A stretch of 64,000 nt of DNA from NCBI GenBank assembly GCA_902571425.1, contig CACGBZ010000005.1, positions 1 through 64,000 on the forward strand, read 5' to 3'. Under the pieces are notes generated by a model that had not been told where the DNA came from, ran no database searches, and was given only the letters and a program-made list of their open reading frames with translations. The stretch is from an uncultured Pelagibacteraceae bacterium (GTDB lineage Bacteria; Pseudomonadota; Alphaproteobacteria; Pelagibacterales; Pelagibacteraceae). The position numbers and the translations under genes are program-made. Positions 46,531-56,032 of this stretch are shown here, piece by piece; within the stretch, counting starts at the first letter, position 1, and each line of letters begins with the position of its first letter.

Positions 46531-47775
46531 CTAAACTAAATTTTGATTTGAAAGGTTGGGGAAAAAACAATCAACGATCTCTCCTTTTTTAAATTTTGAT
46601 TTACCCGCTGGTAACAAAACCCAAATATTTGATTTTACAAATGATTTAATTCTAAAAGACTCTTGACCTTTTAAAATTTCAACATTTATTTTTCCATTTT
46701 TAGTTGTGCTTAACTTGCTCTTTACAAATCTTGTGAAATTCTTTTTTTTATCAAATCCATTTGTCAAAATAGCTTTGATTGATTTTTCTTCAGCTAATCC
46801 TAAAGCATTTAAAATATATGGAATTACAAAAAATCTAAAACATGCAGCTGAAGAGATCGGATTTCCCGGAAGTCCAAATATTACCTTTTCTCTCCCTTTA
46901 ATTTTTGCAAACATTATTGGTTTTCCTGGCCTTATTGCAGCACTTTTGAAATAGCTTGATAAATTAAATTTTTTAACAACATCAGGTATAAAATCAAATT
47001 TACCAGCAGACACTGCGCCTGACGTAATAATAATATCATCTTTAGATTTAATTAAATTATTTATTTTTTGTTTAAAGATATTTTGATGATTATCTCTTAA
47101 TATACTTCCGCTTTTAAAATTAAATAAAAAATTTTGATTTAAATTTTTAATATAGTGTATGTTGGAATTTCTTACCATCCAATTTGGAATATTATCTTTG
47201 TTTGATATTTCGTTTCCTGTTGAAAAAAATAATATGTTAATTCTTTTTTTTACTTTAATTTTTTTAATACCTAAACTTTTAAAAGCTAAAATATGGTTAG
47301 GTTGAATAATTGTATTTTTTTTTATTACAACCTCCCCTTTTCTAAAATCTGAACCTGCAAACCTAACATGATTAAATTTTTTTATTTTTTGATCAATTAA
47401 AATATATTTTTTATTAGGTGCAAAAATTATTTGTTCTATAGGAATAATTGTATCAAAACCCTTTGGTATAATTCCTCCAGTCATTATTTCGGCGGTATCA
47501 AATTTTTTGATCTTTTTTTTAAATGGTTTCATTCCTGCTGCAATTGATCCAATTATTTTAAATTTTTTTGGGAATTTTTTTTTTAATCCGTTAGTGTCTT
47601 TTGAATTAATTGCGTACCCATCAAATGCAGCATTATTCCCTGCTGGATAATTTATATTAGAATAAACATTAATAGAAACTAATCTATTTAGAGAATTTGC
47701 ACTATTTAAAGTCTCATCTTTAATTTTAATTTTTGCTTTTTTTAAAATTGTCTTTGATTTTTCGTAACTAATCAT
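46531..47775 (-). CDS. moeA: Molybdopterin molybdenumtransferase
   Basis: Inserts molybdate into adenylylated molybdopterin. The 414-residue protein has NYPAGNNAAFDGYAIN (about 37-52), TAEIMTGGIIPKGFDTIIP, VRFAGSDFRKGE, FFSTGNE, TSGAVSAGKFDFIPDV and the C-terminal FGLPGNPISSAACF. It overlaps mobA by 8 bp. Its product is needed by the formate dehydrogenase encoded a few kb away on the other strand. Confidence 0.95.
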   Translation of the reverse strand: MISYEKSKTILKKAKIKIKDETLNSANSLNRLVSINVYSNINYPAGNNAAFDGYAINSKDTNGLKKKFPKKFKIIGSIAAGMKPFKKKIKKFDTAEIMTGGIIPKGFDTIIPIEQIIFAPNKKYILIDQKIKKFNHVRFAGSDFRKGEVVIKKNTIIQPNHILAFKSLGIKKIKVKKRINILFFSTGNEISNKDNIPNWMVRNSNIHYIKNLNQNFLFNFKSGSILRDNHQNIFKQKINNLIKSKDDIIITSGAVSAGKFDFIPDVVKKFNLSSYFKSAAIRPGKPIMFAKIKGREKVIFGLPGNPISSAACFRFFVIPYILNALGLAEEKSIKAILTNGFDKKKNFTRFVKSKLSTTKNGKINVEILKGQESFRIKSFVKSNIWVLLPAGKSKFKKGEIVDCFFPNLSNQNLV

Positions 47776-48376
47776 TTTTGAGTATTTCTTCAGCTTTATT
47801 TAAATCTTCTTTTGTATTTATATTAAAGAAAGGATCATTATTTGAAAACTCCATATTAATTATTTTTACACCAGTATTATTAGCCCACAACTCTACTTTT
47901 CTTTCTCCGTTGTTTAAATCCTTCTCTAACTTATCTAGTAAATTAATCGACCATAAGCCAAATATATTATGTCTTGTGTTATTTGACTTAATGAAAAATA
48001 AATCACTTTCATTGAAATTAATATTGTGAATAAAATCTTTAAGTATTTGTCTCTTAAAAAAAGGTGTATCAACAGGGAAAGTTGCTATCCATTTGTAGTC
48101 TTTTTGATTTTCTTTTATCCATTTCATAGCTGATAAAACTCCACCTAACGGGCCAAGACCTTTTTCAAAATCTTCAATTATTGAAATTTTTTCTGAGTTA
48201 TGAAAATTAATTTTATTATTTGATACTATTAAGAGTTCCTTGAATTCATCAATAATTTCGGTCAACATGTGATCAATTAACAATTTACCAGCTAACATTA
48301 CTTGGGATTTATCTTCTCCAAATCTTTGTGACTTACCGCCTGCTAGCACAGTGCCTAAAATATTGTTATGATCCAT
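47768..48376 (-). CDS. mobA: Molybdenum cofactor guanylyltransferase
   Basis: Adds GMP to molybdenum cofactor to make the bis-MGD form used by DMSO-reductase-type enzymes. The 202-residue protein has the nucleotidyl-transferase start VLAGGKSQRFGEDKSQVML (about 11-29), GLGPLGGVLSAM and TFPVDTPFF. The formate dehydrogenase alpha subunit in the window belongs to this enzyme class. It is divergent from the NifU-like gene, with only 42 bp between them. Confidence 0.93.
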   Translation of the reverse strand: MDHNNILGTVLAGGKSQRFGEDKSQVMLAGKLLIDHMLTEIIDEFKELLIVSNNKINFHNSEKISIIEDFEKGLGPLGGVLSAMKWIKENQKDYKWIATFPVDTPFFKRQILKDFIHNINFNESDLFFIKSNNTRHNIFGLWSINLLDKLEKDLNNGERKVELWANNTGVKIINMEFSNNDPFFNINTKEDLNKAEEILKND

Positions 48377-48418
48377 CTATAAAATATAAAACATTCAAAA
48401 TTGAATTAAAGAAATTAA

Positions 48419-48817
48419 ATGGATTTAAGAATTTTAGAAATAGCAGCCCACACAGAAAATAATAAAGTTGTTGAAAACTATACTCATAAGTCAAAACATA
48501 AAAATCCATTATGTGGTGATGAGATGGAAATAAGCTTAATTGTCAAAGAAGATGTTGTAAAGGATATGGGTTATCAGTGTAAATCGTGTGTTTATTGTCA
48601 GGCATCAGTCAGTCTATTATCCAGAAAAATTAAGGAAAAAAAAGTTGATGATATTAAAAAATTTATAAAAGTTGGTGAGCAACTTTTTGAGGACGCAAAA
48701 GTAAGTATGGAAAAACATTGGAAAGACTTTAAAGAAATTTTAGATAAAAAAAATCTTTCAAGAAAAGAATGTTTGCTTTTACCTTTAAGAACTATTGCGA
48801 AAGCATTAAAAATATAA
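48419..48817 (+). CDS. NifU/IscU-like Fe-S scaffold protein
   Basis: A 132-residue protein with the three-cysteine layout of Fe-S scaffold proteins: NPLCGDEMEI at about 29-38, YQCKSCVYCQAS at about 57-68 and RKECLLLPL near residue 115. The C-terminal Nfu domain of full NifU is absent. It is likely to help build the many Fe-S clusters of the formate dehydrogenase encoded 1.4 kb downstream. It starts the plus-strand run NifU-like, HPP, fdhD, fdsB, fdsA, and abuts the HPP gene with no gap. Confidence 0.85.
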   Translation: MDLRILEIAAHTENNKVVENYTHKSKHKNPLCGDEMEISLIVKEDVVKDMGYQCKSCVYCQASVSLLSRKIKEKKVDDIKKFIKVGEQLFEDAKVSMEKHWKDFKEILDKKNLSRKECLLLPLRTIAKALKI

Positions 48818-49294
48818 ATGATCAAAATTACAAAACCATTATTGCAAAAAGCATTAATTGCAGGTTTTTTTTCTGCATTTACAATTGGTGTGCTAACAGT
48901 CCTTACTTATAAAAGTACACTCGGATATTTTATTGCAGCCTCTTTCGGTTCTTCAATGGTTTTACTTTTTGGTTTTCCTGAAAGCCCATTTGCACAACCA
49001 AAAAATGTTTTTTTTGGTCATTTGGTAACTGCTTTAATAGGAGTAATTTTTGTAAACTATATTCCGCTCCCTATTTATATCAGTATTGCAATCGCTGTTG
49101 GAGTAGGAGTTTTTTTAATGATTTTATTTAATATTGTTCACCCACCTGCTGGTGGAAATCCAATTATAGTTATTATTGGGAGTGCCTCTTATCATTATTT
49201 AATTAATCCAATAATTTTTGGTTGTATAATTATATTGTTATTAGCAATTATAATTAACAAATATTTATTAAAAAAAAACTATCCATTAAAATAA
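48818..49294 (+). CDS. HPP family membrane protein
   Basis: A 158-residue protein of about four to five membrane helices, with FPESPFAQPKNVFFGHL at about 53-69 and the namesake HPPAGGNPIIVII near residue 107. HPP proteins are thought to move small anions; a plant chloroplast member has been linked to nitrite. Sitting between a Fe-S scaffold gene and fdhD, it is a candidate transporter for formate or another small anion used with the dehydrogenase. That link is inference from position. Confidence 0.85.
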   Translation: MIKITKPLLQKALIAGFFSAFTIGVLTVLTYKSTLGYFIAASFGSSMVLLFGFPESPFAQPKNVFFGHLVTALIGVIFVNYIPLPIYISIAIAVGVGVFLMILFNIVHPPAGGNPIIVIIGSASYHYLINPIIFGCIIILLLAIIINKYLLKKNYPLK

Positions 49295-49298
49295 ATTA

Positions 49299-50138
49299 AT
49301 GAATTCTAAATACAAAGTTTTAAAATATTCGTCTAATAAGTTTGAGAATATAGATGATTTAATTTCAATTGAAGAACCATTGGAGATTTCATTGAAATAT
49401 AAAGAATCTGATAAATGGATAAATCAAAGTTTATCTATAACAATGAGAACTCCAGGTGATGATGAGGATCTTGTAAGAGGATTTTTATATAATGAACAAA
49501 TTATAACAAATATTGATGATATTGATTCTATAGAAAGTTATGGAGATAAAGTTGGTCAATACAATATTCAAAACAAAATTTTAGCAACTTTAAATAATTC
49601 TAAAAATATAAATATTTCAAAAATAAAAAGAGACTTTTTAACTAATTCCTCATGTGGTGTGTGTGGAAAATCTTCTCTTGATGCTTTAGAAATAATTAAA
49701 AAAAATAAAACAAATCCATCAGAACCTCAAATCAAAAAAGAGGTAATTGTTAAATCACCAGATATATTGAGAGAAGGCCAATCAGAATTCAGTAAAACAG
49801 GTGGAATTCATGCAAGTGGTCTCTTTAATAGCAATGGAGAATTGGTTGCTGTCAGAGAGGATGTAGGAAGACATAATGCACTAGATAAACTTATTGGTTG
49901 TGCATTAAAGAACAATCAAATTGATCCGAAAAACCAATTTATAACATGCTCAGGAAGACTAAATTTTGAATTGGTTCAAAAGGTCTTGATGACGGATATA
50001 GGTATAATGATAGGTGTTGGTGCGCCAACTAGTCTAGCTATAGATTTAGCGAATAAATTTGACATTACCCTTGTTGGTTTCGTAAAGAGGGACAGTTTTA
50101 ATATTTACACAAATAACAAAAAAGTTATTGTGGGCTAA
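49299..50138 (+). CDS. fdhD: Formate dehydrogenase accessory sulfurtransferase FdhD
   Basis: Moves sulfur from a cysteine desulfurase to the molybdenum centre of formate dehydrogenase, which is needed for activity. The 279-residue protein has TMRTPGDDEDLVRGFLYNE (about 47-65), the sulfur-carrying cysteines in NSSCGVCGKSS, and the GGIHASGLF and REDVGRHNALDKLIG motifs. It lies 4 bp after the HPP gene and 18 bp before fdsB. Confidence 0.96.
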   Translation: MNSKYKVLKYSSNKFENIDDLISIEEPLEISLKYKESDKWINQSLSITMRTPGDDEDLVRGFLYNEQIITNIDDIDSIESYGDKVGQYNIQNKILATLNNSKNINISKIKRDFLTNSSCGVCGKSSLDALEIIKKNKTNPSEPQIKKEVIVKSPDILREGQSEFSKTGGIHASGLFNSNGELVAVREDVGRHNALDKLIGCALKNNQIDPKNQFITCSGRLNFELVQKVLMTDIGIMIGVGAPTSLAIDLANKFDITLVGFVKRDSFNIYTNNKKVIVG

Positions 50139-50156
50139 ATTAATAAAAGGGTATTT

Positions 50157-51812
50157 GTGTCAAAAAATATAAGTAATTTATCAGGCAGAGTAGGCTTAAA
50201 AGATAACCTATTTAAGCAAATCTCGGAAAATACCTTAAGCGATAATCCACAAGATATTAAAGAAATTGCCAAAAAACATAACCTAGGCGTTTCAACTCTC
50301 CATGGTGCAGAATCCTTTTATGAATTTTTGAGACCCTCTCATAGAGAAAAGAAAGCTTTTGTTTGTAACGGTAGTGCATGCATGTGTGCGGGTACTCAAG
50401 ATAAATTAAAAGATAAACTAAAAGAAAAACTGGGTGATGACAAAGTTGGAGAAATGTTCTGCTTAGGTCATTGTTATGAAAACCATGCATTTCATTATGA
50501 TGGAGAAAATTATGCTGGTAAAGATATAGAAAAAATTGACCAAATAATTAAAGGTGAAGAAATAAAACAAGATAAGTTTTTCTCTAAAAGTTATGCAACA
50601 ACAAATTTTTTAATGGATGACAGGTTATCTTCAACAGATCAATTCAAAGAGCAATTAAGTAAATTTTTAAAAACAGATAAAAAAGAAATAGTAAAATCAT
50701 TATTAGATTCAAATTTAACAGGAAGAGGTGGTGCTGGTTTTCCTACAGGAATGAAGTGGGATTTCTGTAGTAAAGCAAAAGGAGATAAAAAATATGTTAT
50801 CTGTAATGCAGATGAGGGCGACTCTGGTGCTTTCTCAGATAGATATTTATTAGAGGACCAACCTTTAAAAGTTATTTTTGGAATGGTGATTTGTGGTTAT
50901 GTGATAGGAAGTAATGAAGGAGTTTTATACATAAGAGGTGAATATCCTAAATCTATTGAAGCTATTAATGGCTGCATCAATGAACTTAAAAAATTAAATT
51001 TACTAGGTGAAAATATTTTAGGAACTGATTTTTCTTTTGATCTTGGAATTTGTATTGGTCAAGGTGCTTATATTTGTGGAGAAGAAACAGCTTTGATTGC
51101 ATCTATTGAAGGAAGAAGAGCTGAGGTAGATGTGAGACCTCCTTTCCCTGTTACTGAAGGGTTGTATAAAAAACCAACTGTAGTTAATAATGTTGAAACA
51201 TTAGCTGCTGCAACTGGAATTTTATTAAATGGATCAGAAAAATTTTCTTCAGTTGGAAATAAAAAATCAGCTGGAACAAAATTAGTTTGTTTAGATAGTT
51301 TCTTTAACAACCCAGGTGTTTATGAAATTGATATGGGTACGCCAATGAAAAAAATATTTAATGAAATTGGTGGTGGATATAAAGAGCCTGTTAAAGCTTT
51401 TCAAATAGGTGGCCCATTAGGTGGGGTCGTTCCTTTAAGTGAAATAGAAAATTTAAATTTAGATTTTCAAGAATTTACAGCAAAAGGTTTTATGTTAGGT
51501 CACGCAAGTGTAGTCAGTATTCCAAAAGATTTTCCAATGGCTGAATACATTCATCACTTGTTTGAATTCTCAGCAGAAGAATCATGTGGGAAATGTTTCC
51601 CAGGAAGACTTGGATCTTACAGAGGTAAGGAGATGTTTGACCAAGCTAAGAAGAAAACAGCTAAAATTCCTTTAAAATTACTAGAAGAATTGTTGGTTAC
51701 AATGCAAAAAGGATGTCTATGTGCTCTTTGTGGAGCAATCCCAACTCCAATTCAGAACATCCTAAAATACTTTGGTGATGAAATGAAAAATGATATGGTG
51801 AAAGATAATTAA
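50157..51812 (+). CDS. fdsB: NAD-dependent formate dehydrogenase, NuoE/NuoF-type fused beta subunit
   Basis: Passes electrons from the alpha subunit to NAD+. The 551-residue protein fuses an N-terminal NuoE-like [2Fe-2S] domain (cysteines in VCNGSACMCAGT and MFCLGHCYE, about 63-105) with a NuoF-like FMN/NAD domain (GRGGAGFPTGMKW; NADEGDSGAFSDR; GAYICGEETALIASIEG) and a [4Fe-4S] site ESCGKCFPGR plus CLCALCGA. Separate FdsG and FdsB occur in other bacteria. The start is a GTG at 50157. It overlaps fdsA by 1 bp. Confidence 0.94.
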   Translation: MSKNISNLSGRVGLKDNLFKQISENTLSDNPQDIKEIAKKHNLGVSTLHGAESFYEFLRPSHREKKAFVCNGSACMCAGTQDKLKDKLKEKLGDDKVGEMFCLGHCYENHAFHYDGENYAGKDIEKIDQIIKGEEIKQDKFFSKSYATTNFLMDDRLSSTDQFKEQLSKFLKTDKKEIVKSLLDSNLTGRGGAGFPTGMKWDFCSKAKGDKKYVICNADEGDSGAFSDRYLLEDQPLKVIFGMVICGYVIGSNEGVLYIRGEYPKSIEAINGCINELKKLNLLGENILGTDFSFDLGICIGQGAYICGEETALIASIEGRRAEVDVRPPFPVTEGLYKKPTVVNNVETLAAATGILLNGSEKFSSVGNKKSAGTKLVCLDSFFNNPGVYEIDMGTPMKKIFNEIGGGYKEPVKAFQIGGPLGGVVPLSEIENLNLDFQEFTAKGFMLGHASVVSIPKDFPMAEYIHHLFEFSAEESCGKCFPGRLGSYRGKEMFDQAKKKTAKIPLKLLEELLVTMQKGCLCALCGAIPTPIQNILKYFGDEMKNDMVKDN

Positions 51813-54580
51813 TGAGCTCAGAAAAAAGAAAAATTGCTTATATTGACGGAAAACCATACGAAATTGGTCCTAAACACTCGTCTATTTTAAAATTTGTAAA
51901 AAGCTATGTAAGTGAAAAAAAAGTACCTACTTTATGCGATGATCCAAACCTAGCTCCTTATGGTGCTTGCAGAGTTTGTTCTGTAGAAGTTGCTTTAGAA
52001 AAAGATGGTCCTACAAGAGTTGTTGCATCTTGTCATACTCCGGTTGCTGAAAACCAACATATCTTTACTTCAAATGAAGCTTTAACAAGTCTAAGAAAAA
52101 ATATTGTTGAGTTAGTTTTAACTGACCATCCAATGGAATGTGATACTTGTGAGGTAAATAATAATTGTGAATTACAAACAGTAGCAAACGATTTAGGAGT
52201 TGCTGATCACAGATACAACAGTCCTAAACAGCATAAAGGTATACCAAGAGATACTTCTCACGATTACATGAGAATGAATTTAGACAATTGTATTAATTGT
52301 GGAAGATGTGTCAGAGCTTGTGATGAAATTCAAGGATCATTTGTACTAACGATGAGCGGAAGAGGTTTTGAATCTAGAATAACAACTGATAATGATATGA
52401 TGTTTGGAGATAGTTCATGTGTATCTTGTGGAGCATGTGCACATACATGTCCAACGGATGCAATTTCAGATGTTTTTCAATCTAAATCTGCAGCTGTAGA
52501 TAAAAAAGTTAGAACAACTTGTTCATACTGTGGTGTAGGATGTAATTTAGAAGCATCAATAAAAGATGATAAAGTTGTTGCAATAGATACTCCAAAACAA
52601 ACAGAGGTAAATGCTGGTCATACTTGTATTAAAGGAAGATATGCATTTAGTTTTTATGATCATCCAGACAGATTAAAAACACCTTTAATTAAAAGAAATG
52701 GAAAGTTTGAAGAAGCTTCGTGGGATGAAGCTTATGAATTCATTAAAAAAGAAATGAACAGAATTACAAAAGATAACGGTCCAGATGCCTTTGCTGGAAT
52801 TTCTTCTGCAAGATGCACGAATGAAGAGAATTATGTTTTTCAAAAAATGATTAGAGCGGCTGTAGGAACTAACAGTGTAGATTGTTGTGCAAGAATATGT
52901 CATTCACCAACAGCTTGGGGAATGCAACAAACTTTTGGGACTGGAGCAGCAACTAACTCTACAGAAGATATTTATCATGCAGATTTATTTTTGGTAATTG
53001 GAGCTAATCCAACTAACGCTCATCCTGTAACAGGTGCAAAAATAAAACAACAAGTGATGAAAGGTAAAAAATTAATTGTGCTTGATCCAGTTACAACTGA
53101 ACTAGCTAAACTTGCTGATTATCATATTAAACTAAGACCAGGAACTAATGTTGCAGTTCTAAATATGATGTTACATTTTATTATAAAATCAAAACTTTAT
53201 AATGCAGATTTTGTTAGAGATAGAACTGAAGGTTTTGATAATTTCTTAAAAGAAATTGAAAGACAGGATGTTGATCATTTAGCAAAAGTAGCTGGTGTAG
53301 ATAAACAATTAGTTAAAGAAGCAGCAATTGCATATGCTACTGCAAGAAATTCAATGGAGTTCCATGGTTTAGGAGTTACTGAACACGAACAAGGATCTAA
53401 AACAGTAATGTTAATTGCAGATCTAGCAATGATTACCGGAAACATTGGACGAAAAGGTGTCGGGGTTAATCCTTTAAGAGGTCAAAACAATGTTCAAGGT
53501 GCAGCAGATATGGGATGTCAACCACACCAAGGTGCTGGATATTTTCCTGTGGCTGATGAAAAGCATCAAGAATTCTATACTGAAAAATATGGAGTAACTC
53601 ACCCAACTAAGCCAGGATTAAAAATTCCTCAAATGTTTGAAGCTGCAATAAACAAGGAATTAAAAGGTTTATGGATTATAGGGGAAGATATTGTTCAAAC
53701 AGATCCTAATAGCGCACATGTTATTGATGCTATGAACTCTTTAGAACTTTTAGTCGTTCAAGAGATATTTATGAGTGAAACAGCAAAATTAGCAACTGTT
53801 GTTCTGCCAGGTACTACTTTCTTAGAAAAAGATGGAACTTTTACAAATACTGAGCGAAGAATTCAAAGAGTGAACAAAGCTGTGCCTCCTCTACCAGGCA
53901 CTAAACCTGATGGATTAATTGTAACTGAGATGATGCAGAAATTGGGATTTGATCAGCCAACTTACGATGCAGATCAAGTTCTAGGAGAAATTGCTGATAT
54001 CGTTCCTTTCTTTAAGGGAGTTACTAGAGAGAGACTTGGAAAATTTGGATTACAATGGCCAGTTCAAGAAGATGGAACTGATACAAAAATTTTACATACA
54101 GAAACATTTAAATTAGGTAAAGGCAGACTAAAAAACTTTGATTGGAAAGAGTCATCAGAAATTGAAGCTAATCAAAAAGATTATCCTTTAATTTTAACAA
54201 CAAGTAGAGTTTTACAACATTACAACGCAGCAACAATGACTAGGAGAACAAAAAATATAAATATTGTTGATGAAGATGTTTTGTTAATTCATCCTAAAGA
54301 TGCAGCTCATAGAGATCTAAATACTGGTGATATCGGAAGACTATATTCAGGTAGAGGTGAGGTTGCGCTTAAAGTTGAAGTTACAGATAAAGTTAAAGAA
54401 GGAATTGTCTTTACTACGTTCCATTTCCCAGAGCATATGGTTAATATGGTTACAGGTCATGGTAAAGATGAAGAAACAATGTGTGCTGAATACAAAGTAT
54501 CTTCTGTTGAAGTACAGAAAATCTCTAATCAATTTAAAACAGAAGTTAAACCAAAAGAAAATCAAGCTGAAGTTAGTTAA
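51812..54580 (+). CDS. fdsA: NAD-dependent formate dehydrogenase, molybdenum alpha subunit
   Basis: Oxidises formate to CO2 at a bis-MGD molybdenum centre. The 922-residue protein has a NuoG-like front end: [2Fe-2S] cysteines 42, 53, 56 and 74; a HPMECDTCEVNNNC site (106-119); two [4Fe-4S] ferredoxin motifs CINCGRC (160-166) and CVSCGAC (203-209); then the Fe-S cluster TCSYCGVGC (237-244) of the molybdoenzyme. The metal ligand is C363 in CCARICHSPT, a cysteine rather than selenocysteine. No separate small FdsD subunit follows. Confidence 0.95.
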   Translation: MSSEKRKIAYIDGKPYEIGPKHSSILKFVKSYVSEKKVPTLCDDPNLAPYGACRVCSVEVALEKDGPTRVVASCHTPVAENQHIFTSNEALTSLRKNIVELVLTDHPMECDTCEVNNNCELQTVANDLGVADHRYNSPKQHKGIPRDTSHDYMRMNLDNCINCGRCVRACDEIQGSFVLTMSGRGFESRITTDNDMMFGDSSCVSCGACAHTCPTDAISDVFQSKSAAVDKKVRTTCSYCGVGCNLEASIKDDKVVAIDTPKQTEVNAGHTCIKGRYAFSFYDHPDRLKTPLIKRNGKFEEASWDEAYEFIKKEMNRITKDNGPDAFAGISSARCTNEENYVFQKMIRAAVGTNSVDCCARICHSPTAWGMQQTFGTGAATNSTEDIYHADLFLVIGANPTNAHPVTGAKIKQQVMKGKKLIVLDPVTTELAKLADYHIKLRPGTNVAVLNMMLHFIIKSKLYNADFVRDRTEGFDNFLKEIERQDVDHLAKVAGVDKQLVKEAAIAYATARNSMEFHGLGVTEHEQGSKTVMLIADLAMITGNIGRKGVGVNPLRGQNNVQGAADMGCQPHQGAGYFPVADEKHQEFYTEKYGVTHPTKPGLKIPQMFEAAINKELKGLWIIGEDIVQTDPNSAHVIDAMNSLELLVVQEIFMSETAKLATVVLPGTTFLEKDGTFTNTERRIQRVNKAVPPLPGTKPDGLIVTEMMQKLGFDQPTYDADQVLGEIADIVPFFKGVTRERLGKFGLQWPVQEDGTDTKILHTETFKLGKGRLKNFDWKESSEIEANQKDYPLILTTSRVLQHYNAATMTRRTKNINIVDEDVLLIHPKDAAHRDLNTGDIGRLYSGRGEVALKVEVTDKVKEGIVFTTFHFPEHMVNMVTGHGKDEETMCAEYKVSSVEVQKISNQFKTEVKPKENQAEVS

Positions 54581-54585
54581 TTAAA

Positions 54586-56031
54586 ATGACCATTGGTTGG
54601 CATTTTGATAATACCTTTTCAAAGTTATCAAATACTTTTAAAGAAAATATTAAACCAACTCCTGTTCATAATCCTGAATTAGTAATTTTAAATGAGGAAC
54701 TAGCATCTGCTTTAAATTTAGATTTTTCAAAAACAGACAAAAAAAAATTAGCAGAAATTTTTTCTGGAAACTCCATACCAGAAGAAACTAATACTATTGC
54801 ACAAGCATATGCAGGTCATCAATTTGGACACTTTACTATGTTAGGAGATGGTAGAGCGGTTTTATTAGGTGAGCATTTGGTTAACAACGACAATCGTTTT
54901 GACATTCAGTTTAAAGGTTCAGGAAGAACTTCTTTTTCTAGAGGTGGTGATGGAAGAGCAGCACTCGGACCTATGCTAAGAGAATTTATTATCAGTGAAG
55001 CGATACATTCATTAAATATTCCAACTACGAGAAGCCTTGCTGTAGTAAAAACGGGAGAAAAAGTTGTAAGAGAAAATCTTTTACAGGGTGCTATATTAAC
55101 AAGAGTTGCATCAAGTCACCTTCGAGTTGGAACATTTCAATATATTGCTGCAACTCAAAACATTGAAAATTTAAATACTTTAGTCGACTACACAATAAAT
55201 AGACATTATCCAGAAATTAAAACATCAAATTCAAAAGTATTAGACTTGTTAAATCTTGTAATGGAAAAACAATGCCAGCTAGTAATTAATTGGATGCGAG
55301 TTGGATTTATTCACGGGGTTATGAATACTGATAACATGGCAATTTCAGGTGAAACCATTGATTATGGTCCTTGTGCATTTATGGATCATTATGATCCAAA
55401 AACTGTATTTAGCTCAATCGATAAATTTGGGAGATATGCCTTTTCTAATCAACCACCAATTACAAAGTGGAATTTAGCAAGATTTGCAGAATGTTTAATT
55501 CCTCTAATTGACAAAAATGAAGATACTGCAATTAAATTAGCAACAGATTTAATAGATAATTTCCAAAATATTTATGAAGATAAATGGTTAAATATGATGA
55601 GAGATAAACTAGGTCTATTTGGTGAGGATAAAAATGATAACAAATTAATTAATGATTTGTTTAATTGGATGGAAAAAAATAAAGCAGATTACACAAATAC
55701 TTTTTGTAATTTAATGGATATCAACTCTGATGAAATTTATAAAAACAATGATTTTATCGATTGGAAAAATGGATGGAAAAAAAGGTCTGAGTTAAATAAT
55801 TCAACTAAGGAAAAACAAAGCAAACTTATGAAATCAAATAATCCAATTGTAATTCCTAGAAATCATAAAGTAGAGGAAGCTTTAGCTGAAGCAGACAAAG
55901 GAAGCTTAGATAAAATGAAAAAGTTATTAGCTATTTTAAAAAATCCTTATCAAAATCAGAATAATATTGAAGAATATCAAGCGCCTGCTCCATCAAGCAA
56001 TGAAAAATATCAAACTTTTTGTGGAACTTAA
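54586..56031 (+). CDS. selO: SelO/YdiU family protein adenylyltransferase
   Basis: Pseudokinase-fold enzyme that transfers AMP to proteins, linked to redox stress. The 481-residue protein has AQAYAGHQFGHFTMLGDGRA (about 67-86), QFKGSGRTSFSRGGDGRA, TRVASSHLRVGTFQ, HGVMNTDNMAISGETIDYGP and the ATP-site residues expected for YdiU. It ends YQTFCGT, with cysteine where eukaryotic SelO has selenocysteine near the C-terminus. It lies 5 bp after fdsA and is probably co-transcribed. Confidence 0.94.
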   Translation: MTIGWHFDNTFSKLSNTFKENIKPTPVHNPELVILNEELASALNLDFSKTDKKKLAEIFSGNSIPEETNTIAQAYAGHQFGHFTMLGDGRAVLLGEHLVNNDNRFDIQFKGSGRTSFSRGGDGRAALGPMLREFIISEAIHSLNIPTTRSLAVVKTGEKVVRENLLQGAILTRVASSHLRVGTFQYIAATQNIENLNTLVDYTINRHYPEIKTSNSKVLDLLNLVMEKQCQLVINWMRVGFIHGVMNTDNMAISGETIDYGPCAFMDHYDPKTVFSSIDKFGRYAFSNQPPITKWNLARFAECLIPLIDKNEDTAIKLATDLIDNFQNIYEDKWLNMMRDKLGLFGEDKNDNKLINDLFNWMEKNKADYTNTFCNLMDINSDEIYKNNDFIDWKNGWKKRSELNNSTKEKQSKLMKSNNPIVIPRNHKVEEALAEADKGSLDKMKKLLAILKNPYQNQNNIEEYQAPAPSSNEKYQTFCGT

Positions 56032-56032
56032 T

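Noticed and set aside
51812..54580. Selenocysteine in the formate dehydrogenase alpha subunit
   Set aside because: The metal-ligand codon is for cysteine (C363) and no in-frame TGA is present.
54327..54584. A lysine/leucine-rich plus-strand frame at the end of fdsA, considered as a small FdsD-like subunit
   Set aside because: It is wholly inside fdsA in another frame, with no FdsD-like motif.
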